The notes under the pieces: model-generated
Databases searched by the model: none
Told to the model about the DNA's origin: nothing
Seen by the model: the letters and a program-made list of their open reading frames with translations, nothing else
Position numbers and translations under genes: made by a program
NCBI GenBank assembly: GCA_963675425.1
Contig: OY776214.1
Location: 992,001 to 1,056,000, forward strand
Origin: Sporobacter sp963675425
GTDB taxonomy: Bacteria > Bacillota > Clostridia > Oscillospirales > Oscillospiraceae
Direction: 5' to 3'
Length of the DNA: 64,000 bases
In this document: positions 8,451 to 16,537 of the stretch, one piece after another
Layout: each line of letters starts with the position of its first letter
Numbering within the stretch: the stretch's first letter is position 1

Positions 8451-9148
8451 CGGGCGATACCTGTGTTATGCAGCTTGTAGCCGATGCCCCGGATGGTTTT
8501 GATGTATTCGGGGTTTTGCGGGTCGACCTCCAGTTTGGCGCGCAGGCGGCTGATGTGGACCATGACGGTGTTATCGTCATAATACGTCCCGTCGTCCCAA
8601 ACGGCGTTGTACAGCTGCTTTTTTGTGAACACGTGCTCGCGGTGCTCCATCAAAAATTTTAACAGCAGATATTCCTTCGCGCCCAGCTCGACCGGCGCGC
8701 CGTCCAGTGTGACGGCGCAGCTGTCCATGTCCAGACGCAGGTTGCCGTATTCCAGCGTGTGGGGTCGGGTGCTCTCAGCTTGGAGGTAATCATAATTGCG
8801 GCGCAGCAGCGCACCGACACGGGCCAATAGCTCCTGCATGGAAAAAGGCTTTGTCAGATAATCGTCAGCCCCAAGGCCTAGGCCGAGCACCTTGTCCACA
8901 TCGTCCGAGCGCGCCGTTAAAAAAATCACCGGAACGGTGCTTTTTTCACGGAGCTTTCGGAGCAGGCTCAGCCCGTCAAGCCGGGGCATCATCACGTCAA
9001 GTATTAAAAGATGGATGGTTTCGGTCTGAAAAATCGAGAGCGCCTGCGCGCCGTCGGCAGCCGTAAAAACCGTGTAGCCTTCATCCGATAAGTCATAGCG
9101 CAGCAGGTTTCGGATATCGGCCTCGTCCTCAGCGACCAGTATGTTCAT
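8447..9148 (-). CDS. Response regulator, OmpR/PhoB family
   Basis: 233 residues. An N-terminal receiver has acidic residues near 8-9, phospho-acceptor Asp51 (LLILDVMMP), a switch Thr (FLTA) and Lys (LTKPF). The C-terminal winged helix-turn-helix ends HISRLRAKLE and RTIRGIGYKL. The start is set at ATG 9148 (MNILVAEDEA), where the receiver begins. An upstream in-frame start would add 25 residues with no family match. It is the first gene of the operon with the kinase. A TATAAT-type promoter lies about 30 bp upstream. Confidence 0.92.
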   Translation of the reverse strand: MNILVAEDEADIRNLLRYDLSDEGYTVFTAADGAQALSIFQTETIHLLILDVMMPRLDGLSLLRKLREKSTVPVIFLTARSDDVDKVLGLGLGADDYLTKPFSMQELLARVGALLRRNYDYLQAESTRPHTLEYGNLRLDMDSCAVTLDGAPVELGAKEYLLLKFLMEHREHVFTKKQLYNAVWDDGTYYDDNTVMVHISRLRAKLEVDPQNPEYIKTIRGIGYKLHNTGIAR

Positions 9149-9178
9149 AACGTCACCCCGCGTATTATTATTGCGGCT

Positions 9179-9207
9179 ATTATACCATTGAGATGCGGCC
9201 TTGAAAA
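9179..9207 (-). promoter_or_regulatory. Promoter of the two-component operon
   Basis: On the minus strand a weak TTTTCA (9207-9202) is followed after 17 bp by a perfect TATAAT (9184-9179), 30 bp before the regulator start. Confidence 0.55.
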
Positions 9208-9243
9208 CAAACGAAGCCCGCAAATCAGACGATTCACGGGCTT
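9204..9243 (-). terminator. Terminator of the P-type ATPase gene
   Basis: AAGCCCG at 9243-9237 pairs with CGGGCTT at 9220-9214 on the minus strand, followed by a T-rich CGTTTGTTTTC. It overlaps the -35 region of the next promoter. Confidence 0.6.
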
Positions 9244-9286
9244 AGACTGTTGAAAAAGTTGTTAAATGGTTTTCGGTTTTAAACGG

Positions 9287-11911
9287 CTATTTCTTTTTAT
9301 CCGCTTGCCGCTGAATGAGCTTGACGAGCTCGACGATGGGGATCACGCAGACGGCCAGCACTAAAGCGGTTACATATTCGTTAAGATTGATATGCTCGAA
9401 CGAGAAAGCCGTGGCTAAAAACGGTACATAGATAATAATGGTTGTCAGCAGAAGGCTCAATATGGCCGCGCCGTATAAAACCCAGTTGGAGGTCCGGAGC
9501 GTAAACAGGCTGCTCCGCCGGGAGCGCATATTCACACTGTGGAAAACCTCCGCCATGCTCATGGTTAAAAAGGCCATCGTCATGCCGTCGGCGCTGGCGG
9601 CGATTTCCCACACGCCCGACTCGATGTAATGGCCGACAAAGTAGGCGGCCATCGTCAAAATCGCGACGAGCAGGCCCTGATAGGCGATGTCAAAGCCCAT
9701 GCCGCCGGCAAATACACCAACGTTGGACGACCGGGGCGGGCGCGCCATAATGTCGGCTTCCGCCTTTTCCAGGCCGAGAGCCATGGCCGGCAGGCTGTCG
9801 GTGACCAGATTAATCCATAAAAGATGCACCGGCTTTAAAATTACAAACCCCAGGAGCGTGGCGAAGAAGATGCTGATAACCTCGCTCATATTGGAGCTTA
9901 AAAGGAACTGGATGACCTTGCGGATATTATCGTAGATGCGCCGGCCTTCTTCGACGGCGCTGACAATGGTGGCAAAGTTGTCGTCGGCCAGCACCATGTC
10001 CGCGACGTTTTTCGTCACGTCTGTACCGGTGATGCCCATGCCGATGCCGATATCGGCGGACTTGATGCTCGGCGCGTCGTTGACGCCGTCGCCCGTCATG
10101 GCTGTGACGTAGCCGTCGTCTTTCCAGGCGTTGACGATGCGCACCTTATGCTCGGGCTGCACGCGGGCGTAGACCGAAATAGTCTGGAACCGGCCGGCAA
10201 ACGTCTCGTCGGACATGTCACCCAGCTCGCTGCCCGTGACGGCCTGCATGCCGTCCTCCAAGATCCCCAGCTCGCCGGCGATTGCAACAGCTGTATCGAT
10301 ATGGTCGCCGGTGATCATGACCGGGCGGATGCCGGCGCTGCGGCACAGCTCGATGGCGGGCTTCACCTCGGGGCGCACGGGGTCGATCATGCCGGTGAGG
10401 CCGACAAAGCACAGGTCTTTTTCAAGATCGTCCGGCTCAAAGCTTTCCGGCTGCTTATCGTGGCTTCGCCGCGCGCCGGCCAGGATGCGAAGGGCGCGGC
10501 CGGCCATTTCGCTGTTGGCTGTCAGGATATCCTCGCGTTCCGTATCGGTCAGCGCGTGCTCGACGCCGTCCCTCAGGATATGGGTGCACCGGGCCAGGAT
10601 TTCATCCGGTGCGCCTTTCGTATATTGGATAAAGCAGCCGTCGCAATGCTCATGGACGGTACTCATCATTTTGCGCAAACTGTCAAACGGCGCTTCGCCG
10701 ACGCGCGGCGCATCAATACGCAGCTGATCCTTATTAAGGCTGAGCTTGGCCGCCCAGGCTACCAGCGCGCTTTCCGTCGGCTCGCCGGTGACGCCGCCGT
10801 CTTTGTTCAGCTCGGCGTCGTTGCAAAGAGCCATGGCCGTTGCCAGAGCTGTTACATCATTTGTGAAATGATCCACAACCGTCATTTTGTTCTGGGTAAG
10901 GGTGCCCGTTTTATCCGAGCAGATGATCTGCGCGCAGCCAAGCGTTTCAACGGCTGTTAAGCGCCGGATGATGGCGTTTTTCTGGCTCATCTTCGTCACA
11001 CCGATAGACAGGACGATAGTTACGACGGCCACAAGACCTTCCGGGATCGCCGCTACCGCCAGTGAAACGGCGATCATAAACGAATCCAGTATATTTTCCG
11101 CCCGCAGTACGCCGACAATAAAGATGACGACGCAGATAGCTAATACGAGAAAGGTCAAAACGCGGCTGAGCTGGGAAAGCTGCTTTTGCAGCGGCGTCTG
11201 GCCTTCGGAGCACTGCTCCAGCGCGTCGGCGATTTTGCCCATCTCGGTATCCATGCCCACCGCCGTGACGACGGCAGATCCGCGGCCGTAAACCACGGTG
11301 CTGCCCATATAGACCATGTTTTTACGGTCTCCGAGCGGCACGTCGCTTTGGCTTCCGGCTGAGAGGGTATCTGAGATTTTACTGGTGGGGACGCTTTCGC
11401 CCGTGAGGGCGGCTTCCTCTATTTTTAAGCTGGCGCTTTCCAAAACGCGCCCGTCGGCCGGGACGGCGTCGCCAGCTTCCAGGAGCACAATGTCCCCGAC
11501 GACGATGTCCTCGCTTTTAATGATGGTTAAATGGCCGTTCCGTATGACCTTGCTTGTGGCCGCCGCCATTTTCTGCAGCGCTTCGATGGCTTGCTCGGCC
11601 TTGCTTTCCTGATACACGCCCAACACAGAATTGATGATGACGACAATTAATATAATGAAGACGTCGGCCAGGCCCTCGCCGGAGATAAAGGATGTGACGC
11701 CAGAGACGATTGCCGCCGCGATCAGTATAATGATCATGGGATCGGCCAGCTGCAATAAAAAGCGCTTTAAAAGCGAATCCTTTTTACCGGCGGCCAGCTT
11801 GTTTTTCCCGTTTTCAGTCAGGCGCTTTTCCGCTGTTTCGTTGGACAGGCCGGACAGCTCGCTGCCGACCTCGGCTAAAACGGTGTCGGTTTGCTCACAG
11901 TAATATTTCAA
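9287..11911 (-). CDS. P-type cation ATPase, calcium/manganese class (P2A-like)
   Basis: 874 residues, the full length of a P2 ATPase. It moves cations out of the cytoplasm at the cost of ATP. Motifs in order: actuator TGES (about 170-173), M4 PEGL (290-293), phosphorylation loop DKTGT with Asp333, KGAP nucleotide site, MTGDGVND hinge, and NLVTD in M6. M5 reads SSNMSEV and M8 reads SMAEV, so the Asn/Glu pair of M5 and the Glu of M8 that build the second calcium site in SERCA seem present; PMR1-type pumps lack them. The start is a TTG at 11911 with AAGGGGG about 6 nt upstream. A manganese-type riboswitch in the leader argues for a physiological role in Mn2+ export. Confidence 0.85.
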   Translation of the reverse strand: MKYYCEQTDTVLAEVGSELSGLSNETAEKRLTENGKNKLAAGKKDSLLKRFLLQLADPMIIILIAAAIVSGVTSFISGEGLADVFIILIVVIINSVLGVYQESKAEQAIEALQKMAAATSKVIRNGHLTIIKSEDIVVGDIVLLEAGDAVPADGRVLESASLKIEEAALTGESVPTSKISDTLSAGSQSDVPLGDRKNMVYMGSTVVYGRGSAVVTAVGMDTEMGKIADALEQCSEGQTPLQKQLSQLSRVLTFLVLAICVVIFIVGVLRAENILDSFMIAVSLAVAAIPEGLVAVVTIVLSIGVTKMSQKNAIIRRLTAVETLGCAQIICSDKTGTLTQNKMTVVDHFTNDVTALATAMALCNDAELNKDGGVTGEPTESALVAWAAKLSLNKDQLRIDAPRVGEAPFDSLRKMMSTVHEHCDGCFIQYTKGAPDEILARCTHILRDGVEHALTDTEREDILTANSEMAGRALRILAGARRSHDKQPESFEPDDLEKDLCFVGLTGMIDPVRPEVKPAIELCRSAGIRPVMITGDHIDTAVAIAGELGILEDGMQAVTGSELGDMSDETFAGRFQTISVYARVQPEHKVRIVNAWKDDGYVTAMTGDGVNDAPSIKSADIGIGMGITGTDVTKNVADMVLADDNFATIVSAVEEGRRIYDNIRKVIQFLLSSNMSEVISIFFATLLGFVILKPVHLLWINLVTDSLPAMALGLEKAEADIMARPPRSSNVGVFAGGMGFDIAYQGLLVAILTMAAYFVGHYIESGVWEIAASADGMTMAFLTMSMAEVFHSVNMRSRRSSLFTLRTSNWVLYGAAILSLLLTTIIIYVPFLATAFSFEHINLNEYVTALVLAVCVIPIVELVKLIQRQADKKK

Positions 11912-11983
11912 GACAATCCCCCTTAAGTACGCGCTACGGCGCTAAAAACCTGCGATTTTATATTAGTCATTTCCGTTGGAGCA

Positions 11984-12022
11984 TTAAAAAACTCATGGAT
12001 AGGAATCCACCTATCCATGAGT
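11984..12022 (-). terminator. Riboswitch expression platform: intrinsic terminator
   Basis: A perfect 13-bp stem (ACTCATGGATAGG with CCTATCCATGAGT) with a 6-nt loop, then six T on the minus strand. Its 5' arm shares eight bases with the 3' strand of the aptamer P1 helix, so the terminator and P1 are mutually exclusive. Confidence 0.88.
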
Positions 12023-12110
12023 CTGGTCATTTCATCCAAGCCAGACGGCAGTTTGCCGCCATGATTGTTGACTTGGAGCGTGCCGGCACGCCGACTACTC
12101 CCTCATAGAA
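12014..12110 (-). promoter_or_regulatory. yybP-ykoY (Mn2+) riboswitch aptamer
   Basis: The minus strand carries the family hallmarks in order: GGGAGTAG, an internal hairpin, GTCAACA, a GGCGGCAAACTGCC arm, then GGATGAAATGACC. The closing P1 helix TCTATGAG (12110-12103) pairs with CTCATGGA (12021-12014). That 3' strand is also the 5' arm of the terminator at 11984-12022. Binding would therefore stabilise P1 and prevent termination: an ON switch, as known for this class. It precedes a P-type ATPase, a well-known target of yybP-ykoY RNAs. Confidence 0.87.
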
Positions 12111-12122
12111 CATTTCTTGTAT

Positions 12123-12150
12123 AGTTTAGCATGGTTTTCCTGGAAGTCAA
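12123..12150 (-). promoter_or_regulatory. Promoter of the riboswitch-ATPase transcript
   Basis: On the minus strand TTGACT (12150-12145) and TAAACT (12128-12123) are separated by 16 bp. Transcription would start a few bases before the aptamer P1 strand. Confidence 0.6.
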
Positions 12151-12217
12151 GATTTCAGCAGAATTTTTCCGCTGAATTTGCATTTATAATACCACAAAAA
12201 GGATGAAATTTCAAGTC

Positions 12218-12246
12218 TTGTTCTGCCGGCGGCAGACGCCTATAGT
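12218..12246 (+). promoter_or_regulatory. Promoter of the 12265 gene pair
   Basis: TTGTTC (12218-12223) and TATAGT (12241-12246) are separated by 17 bp. It is divergent from the ATPase promoter, and the start codon follows only 18 bp later. Confidence 0.5.
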
Positions 12247-12264
12247 ATAAACGAGGCGATCAAT

Positions 12265-12753
12265 ATGGATGAACTTTTTAACAACCTTATACCGGTCGGT
12301 GAACACAGTATCGAGACACTGGCCGAATGCAACGCGGTCAGCGGGCAATTTGGCCTGTCGCTGACCGAACAGCAGCTGCGCGTTCTTCAGACACGGCAGC
12401 GGGAGGCGATTATGGCCTCGGGCCGCGTTGAGTTTGGCGGCGGAGCGCTCAAGGCGCTCGTTGAAGCGTTTTGCGAGTCACCGTATATCAGCCAGTACAA
12501 TTACGAGGAGACGATGTCAGAGCTGCTCGACATGTTTTATTACTTTAAAACAGAATCGGAGGACCGCTTGTCCGACGACGAGCTAATTCAGTTTATGCGG
12601 CGGCACTTCGATAAGACGTGCCAGGGCTCACTGGAGTATTTAGCCGGCACGACGCTGGAGGACTTATGTCGCTATACGCGAGGCGGCTATGAATCGGACG
12701 AACCGGATGACCCGGATGAGATTCCGGACGATGAGCCGGACGGCGCGTATTAA
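12265..12753 (+). CDS. Conserved protein of unknown function (DUF6323-like)
   Basis: 162 residues, soluble, largely helical. The last 22 residues are strongly acidic (Asp/Glu/Pro repeats such as PDDPDEIPDDEP). GAGGCG precedes the ATG. It is followed after 10 bp by a second unknown gene on the same strand, so the two form an operon. From memory this couple matches the DUF6323 and DUF6179 families that occur together in Clostridia. I hold that name loosely. No motif suggests an activity. Confidence 0.6.
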   Translation: MDELFNNLIPVGEHSIETLAECNAVSGQFGLSLTEQQLRVLQTRQREAIMASGRVEFGGGALKALVEAFCESPYISQYNYEETMSELLDMFYYFKTESEDRLSDDELIQFMRRHFDKTCQGSLEYLAGTTLEDLCRYTRGGYESDEPDDPDEIPDDEPDGAY

Positions 12754-12763
12754 GGGGGCGGGC

Positions 12764-14026
12764 ATGGATAACGCACATTTTTTAATGGAATTAGTGTCTG
12801 AGTCCCGCGGGGTTCCGGACATTGGCGATAAGAACCTCACAGTGATACATGAAAAACTGTGGTCCTTTTTAAGCAAACTGACGCTCAGCTATACGGGTGA
12901 GGGGAGCAGCTCCGTTCGGGTTGAGACAGCAAAATCGCTGCTGGAGTCGGCGTGCTTTTTAATCGGCCTGGGGCTTGAAGCGGAGGGAAAAGAACGCTCC
13001 CTGACGAAAAATCTCGCCGGCGAGAACTACGAAAAGCTTTTTCAAAAAGGATTCAATGTTGTCAACGCACGGGTTGAAGCGGGCAAAGCACTCCTACAAA
13101 AAGCGGAGGAGACGGCGCTTAATGTCAACAATACCGCCTATACCGGCACGGTTGGGGAGCTGAGGAAATTTTTCGCCCGGTACAACACCTACTATTTTGC
13201 CCATGAGATTCCCTGCATGATTGATTATCCACTGGCTCTCCCGGTGGACGAAAAGCTTTTGGGCATCGAATATATTCAGGAATATCTGCGCCGCTTTGTG
13301 CTGGAAACGGCGTTCTGCCGTCTTTTCAACGCCGGGGCTGTCCGGCGGCTGGTCAAGCGCGTCTGTCCCGACGACGGCCTGATCAGCATCTATGAATCAG
13401 TTGTGAGCCACGCTGTCGCGCTCACGCTTATCAAGGGCGATATTTTGTCGCTTGATATGACGGCGGGGGTTTGCCGGTTGGTCCAAAGCACCCTGGGCGA
13501 GCAGGAAGCGCCCGAGCGCTGGCACACGGCGGTGGACACGCTTACTCAGCTTCTGGCGCTTGATGACGACGCTGAGGCCTATCTGAAAAAAACGGCGGAG
13601 ACCTCGTTTGCCCATCTCCGTCACGCGGTGAAATTGGGCCGCCTGGAGGCGCTGCTGCCGGCTGAACAGGGCACGCTGGCCGTCCGGACGGAACAGCGGC
13701 GATATATAGACAACAAGCCGATGGATAACGACAAGCTCCGCGCCCTGATGGACCAAATTACAGACTGCCACGCGCCCGCCGAGAAGGTTGCGCTGACCCT
13801 TGAAAATGTCGGAAGCCTGCGGGATCTGTTTGAGATTTTAAACATTTGCCTGTGGGGCGAGGAAAGCACCGCGCTGTTCGAGGCTCTTGACGAGACGGGG
13901 CTTAAGCTGCTGTCGCAGCGGCTGAAGGTCGTGCAAAAAAAACATCCGGACTGGCATTCCGAGTCCGGATGGGAGGAAAATTTTGAAGCATATATGAAAC
14001 GGCGGAGGTTGGATTTAGAGGATTAA
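12764..14026 (+). CDS. Conserved protein of unknown function (DUF6179-like)
   Basis: 420 residues, soluble, mostly alpha-helical, with no signal peptide or membrane segment. I take ATG 12764 (MDNAHFLMEL), preceded by AAGGGGG. A longer frame would run back through the upstream gene. The C-terminus reads WEENFEAYMKRRRLDLED. It is partnered with the gene at 12265. This DUF6323/DUF6179-like pair is seen mainly in spore-forming Clostridia, but nothing in the sequence states a function. Confidence 0.6.
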   Translation: MDNAHFLMELVSESRGVPDIGDKNLTVIHEKLWSFLSKLTLSYTGEGSSSVRVETAKSLLESACFLIGLGLEAEGKERSLTKNLAGENYEKLFQKGFNVVNARVEAGKALLQKAEETALNVNNTAYTGTVGELRKFFARYNTYYFAHEIPCMIDYPLALPVDEKLLGIEYIQEYLRRFVLETAFCRLFNAGAVRRLVKRVCPDDGLISIYESVVSHAVALTLIKGDILSLDMTAGVCRLVQSTLGEQEAPERWHTAVDTLTQLLALDDDAEAYLKKTAETSFAHLRHAVKLGRLEALLPAEQGTLAVRTEQRRYIDNKPMDNDKLRALMDQITDCHAPAEKVALTLENVGSLRDLFEILNICLWGEESTALFEALDETGLKLLSQRLKVVQKKHPDWHSESGWEENFEAYMKRRRLDLED

Positions 14027-14063
14027 GACTCGGCTTCGCACTTTTGTTGGCTACAGGCCGGCG

Positions 14064-14499
14064 TCAGACGATTTCCACCTTATATTCCTTCAGCCAGTGC
14101 TCAACCTGCAAGAGGTACGCGAGCATCTGCGGGGCGTTCATCAGCTGGCCGAACCACGGGATATTTGTGTTGCGGTCCATGGAGACCGTCATATCCCGGA
14201 CAGCGCTCAAATCGATCAGCGGACGCAGCGGGGACGACGCGTCGTCCAGCATTTTAAGCGTCAAGCCGCGCAGGGCGTCGATATAATTGGGGTTATGGGT
14301 TTTGGGGTACGGGCTTTTCTTGCGCCAGAGGACTGAGTCTGGCAGTAAGCCAGTGAGAGCCAGGCGCAAAAGGCCCTTTTCACGCTCGTTGTAGTTTTTA
14401 TATTCCCACGGTACGTTCCACACGTACTCCACGATCCGATGGTCGCAGAACGGTACGCGCAGCTCGAGGCCGGTGGCCATGCTCATGCGGTCCTTCCGG
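14064..14499 (-). pseudogene. asnB: Asparagine synthetase, C-terminal fragment
   Basis: Codes for the last roughly 140 residues of a glutamine-hydrolysing asparagine synthetase: GLELRVPFCDHRIVEYVWN, then LRLALTGLLPDSVLWRKKSPYPKTHNP, ending LKEYKVEIV. The N-terminal 470 residues of the same gene lie at 45854-47255, 31.35 kb away in the same orientation. Joining them at the shared TC dinucleotide gives an unbroken frame through LLDRKDRMSMATG, the conserved synthetase segment. An internal ATG at 14486 could start a 140-residue peptide, but that fragment lacks the ATP-binding PP-loop and cannot be active alone. Confidence 0.93.
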
Positions 14500-14524
14500 T
14501 CATTGAAGGATACAAAAGTAAACC
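14477..14524. other. attL: left junction of element A with asnB
   Basis: Left of the TC at 14500-14501 is asnB (CATGCGGTCCTTCCGG). Right of it is the element arm ATTGAAGGATACAAAAG then TAAACC, ending at 14524. That arm is nearly the reverse complement of the arm at the right junction (45830-45852). The halves around TC are 23-24 bp, the size of attachment half-sites used by large serine recombinases. Confidence 0.8.
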
Positions 14525-14584
14525 AGGGGTGTTGTCCCCCTTTCTATTAATTGCTTGTGATAAATTGATAATGTCGTCGCCTCC

Positions 14585-14770
14585 TTATTTGCTCGTGCAG
14601 TGTTCGTGCTTGTAATGGTCCCAACACATATCCCCGAACTCGATTTCTGCCTGACAGCCGAAAAAACGGCACCTTGCTTTAGCAGGCACCGTTTTTTCCG
14701 TATGTTTTTTATTGTATTTTTGCTGCTGTTCCTCTTTTTCTTCTTTTGGACTTGGTAAGTACCTTTTCAT
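14585..14770 (-). CDS. Small Cys/His-rich protein next to attL
   Basis: 61 residues. A highly charged Lys/Glu/Gln N-terminal half leads into CRFFGC, CWDHYKHEHC: Cys-x4-Cys, then Cys-x2-His and a further His/Cys, a plausible small zinc site. A strong AGGAGG lies 7 nt before the ATG, which supports it as a real gene. It is the first gene inside element A. I do not recognise the family. A DNA-binding or recombination-directionality role is possible by position only. Confidence 0.6.
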   Translation of the reverse strand: MKRYLPSPKEEKEEQQQKYNKKHTEKTVPAKARCRFFGCQAEIEFGDMCWDHYKHEHCTSK

Positions 14771-15091
14771 GTCGGCCTCCTGTATATTTATTTCGCCCGT
14801 ATTGGACGTTCCGCTATATATTTAGAAAAAATCGCGTTTTGTAACGTAAAATTTTTTTTCTGTGTTTTGCATATTTCTGTAACCATCCTATTGTAAACAT
14901 TCCACAGGAAAACCGAGCAGTATTATATACTTTTACGAATATTAAAAAAAGAGCGGGTTTTTGTGTTCGTAAACGTGTAAATATTACTTTGCGAATATGT
15001 TCGTGAGTACACGGACATTTACGAACACTTATTCAACAGGGAGATTATTTGAATGCACCCCCAGGTAAAGCCCTGAGGGTGCATTCTTGTT
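14771..15091. other. Non-coding stretch with long inverted repeats
   Basis: AT-rich, no convincing gene. GTGTTCGTAAA (14963-14973) and its exact complement TTTACGAACAC (15018-15028) flank the further matched pair CGTGTA / TACACG, giving a 17-bp stem with one 4-nt bulge. Between and before them are related TTCGTGAG, GCGAATATG and TACGAATAT words. At 15052-15088 a GAATGCACCC hairpin is followed by a short T-rich run, a terminator-like element. Possible operator or origin; no protein identifies it. Confidence 0.5.
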
Positions 15092-15121
15092 TTGACATTG
15101 CCACGATAATGTAGCTATAAT
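15092..15121 (+). promoter_or_regulatory. Promoter of the Phd/Doc pair
   Basis: Perfect TTGACA (15092-15097) and TATAAT (15116-15121) with an 18-bp spacer, 53 bp upstream of the antitoxin start. Confidence 0.75.
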
Positions 15122-15174
15122 AATAGCTTGCATATAACCTATATATGTCATAGAATATGTATGAGGTGATTTTC

Positions 15175-15411
15175 ATGCGTATCGATAGCGATAATATCAT
15201 ATCTGTTACAGAGGTAAATCAGAATTTTTCGAAGGTCGCCCGCATGGTTGAGAAAACCGGCGAGGTCGTCATCTTTAAGAATAACAAGCCGAAATATCGC
15301 TTAATTGACGTCGAAAGCGATATCGACCTCACCGAAGACGAAAAAATCGATGTTGCCGCCGCTCGCATCTTAAAACGGTATCTTCCCGCTTTCAAGGAGC
15401 TTGCCAAATGA
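15175..15411 (+). CDS. Phd/YefM-family antitoxin
   Basis: 78 residues from ATG 15175, which has AGGTGA 6 nt upstream. An in-frame ATG 18 bp earlier overlaps that ribosome site and is less likely. The N-terminal half (ISVTEVNQNFSKVARMVEKTGEVVIFKNNKPKY) is the Phd/YefM DNA-binding fold. The C-terminal tail would bind and block the toxin. It overlaps the Doc gene by 4 bp (ATGA), the usual antitoxin-first layout, and probably represses its own TTGACA/TATAAT promoter. In a mobile element such a pair stabilises inheritance. Confidence 0.88.
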   Translation: MRIDSDNIISVTEVNQNFSKVARMVEKTGEVVIFKNNKPKYRLIDVESDIDLTEDEKIDVAAARILKRYLPAFKELAK

Positions 15412-15788
15412 TTAAATTAGACAGGGATAAAATACTGCTTTTGCACAAACGCATGGCGGAGGCAACCGGCGGCGGAGTGGGAGTCAGAGATTACGGCCTG
15501 CTGGATTCCGCTGTCGAGAGTGCGTATGCGACCTTCGACGGCAAGGAATTGTATCCTGCCAAAGAAGAGAAAGCCGCAAGACTCGGTTTCTCGCTCATAT
15601 CAAATCACGCCTTTCTTGACGGTAACAAGCGAATCGGTATGTACGTCATGCTTTCGTTTCTCGAGGTAAACGGCATCAAGGTGGATTGCACAAACGAGGA
15701 CGTCGCCGCGGTAGGCCTTGCGGTCGCCGCCGGTGAGATGGATTACGATAAACTGCTCTCGTGGGTAAAGGCGCACCGGAATTATTGA
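15408..15788 (+). CDS. doc: Doc-type toxin (Fic fold)
   Basis: 126 residues, the normal length of Doc. The Fic motif reads HAFLDGNKR with His67 and the anion-binding DGNKR at 71-75. The GGGVGVRDYGLLDSAVESA segment is typical of Doc. Known Doc proteins phosphorylate elongation factor EF-Tu and stop translation; Phd neutralises them. All motif residues are present, so the toxin should be active. Translationally coupled to the antitoxin. Confidence 0.92.
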   Translation: MIKLDRDKILLLHKRMAEATGGGVGVRDYGLLDSAVESAYATFDGKELYPAKEEKAARLGFSLISNHAFLDGNKRIGMYVMLSFLEVNGIKVDCTNEDVAAVGLAVAAGEMDYDKLLSWVKAHRNY

Positions 15789-15835
15789 CGGGGTTAGATA
15801 AGCCAGCATAGGTAGCGCCTTGTTTGAGGACTCCC

Positions 15836-16003
15836 ATGCGTTACGAGAACATGACTTTTGTAGCAACCGAACCAGTAAAGCCTAATACAGAGCAAATTGA
15901 GTGGCTGGTGCGGGTACTTTCCCATCATCTCGGAATACTACCGTATTCAGGAGGAGCAGAAGTAACAAACAGAAAGTACGGCGTGACTTTCTTAAGCCAG
16001 TAA
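15836..16003 (+). CDS. Possible small protein, 55 residues
   Basis: An ATG at 15836 preceded by GAGGA opens a 55-residue frame (MRYENMTFVATEPVK to YGVTFLSQ). The composition is protein-like, with no low-complexity character, but no family is recognised and the frame is short enough to be chance. It lies between the Doc gene and a terminator. The rest of 15789-16101 shows nothing else. Confidence 0.3.
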   Translation: MRYENMTFVATEPVKPNTEQIEWLVRVLSHHLGILPYSGGAEVTNRKYGVTFLSQ

Positions 16004-16101
16004 TTATTCACCATTCTTAGTGCACCCTATGCGGAAAATCCGTTATATCTTCCAGAGGGTTTTTAGTGTCGCTTATGAATTTGAGTAATGATTAAAAACT
16101 A

Positions 16102-16140
16102 AAAGCCGTTGGTAGGAAGATTGCTCCTATCGACGGCTTT
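16102..16140. terminator. Bidirectional terminator
   Basis: AAAGCCGTTGGTAGGA pairs with TCCTATCGACGGCTTT across a 7-nt loop, with A-rich and T-rich flanks. It serves the ASCH gene (minus) and the Phd/Doc side (plus). Confidence 0.75.
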
Positions 16141-16153
16141 ATAATTCCAGCTA

Positions 16154-16525
16154 TCATCGCACGTAGACATAAGATTGTGGCGCAATTTTAATGCCATAAT
16201 CAGATAAATATTTTGGCGAACTGTATTTCTTGATATTGCCGAGCGCGTAGGCAACGGCTATTTCTCGGCCTTTAAAGTATTTATCATAAAAAACCTTATC
16301 AATACCGGCAGCATAAGAAGTGTAATTCCACACCTTCTGTGGATTTCCTTCAATGATGTCCGTAACTTCCACCTCGCCAACAATCCTCATTACTGGTGCA
16401 GTTGAATAAATGACTATTCCGTCGATTTTTTCGCGGCATTTTGTTTTTCGAAATTCAAATTTTTTAATCCCAGCAAGAATATTATCAACATGTTCCGGAT
16501 TGATTGACATTAAGAGCTTGCACAT
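16154..16525 (-). CDS. ASCH-domain protein
   Basis: 123 residues, essentially one ASCH (PUA-like) domain: LLMSINPEHVDNILAGIKKFEFRK at the start, then IVIYSTAPVMRIVGEVEV. ASCH domains bind RNA or modified nucleotides; EcYqfB, a single-domain member, is an amidohydrolase acting on N4-acetylcytidine. Which activity applies here cannot be read. It follows the Xre gene by 12 bp and shares its promoter. The upstream neighbours are a P-loop kinase-like protein and a GNAT protein with a possible second ASCH-like region. Confidence 0.75.
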   Translation of the reverse strand: MCKLLMSINPEHVDNILAGIKKFEFRKTKCREKIDGIVIYSTAPVMRIVGEVEVTDIIEGNPQKVWNYTSYAAGIDKVFYDKYFKGREIAVAYALGNIKKYSSPKYLSDYGIKIAPQSYVYVR

Positions 16526-16537
16526 GATGGACCCTCC

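Noticed and set aside
15836..16101. HicA-like or second toxin gene
   Set aside because: The 55-codon frame has no toxin motif. It is kept only as a low-confidence small ORF.
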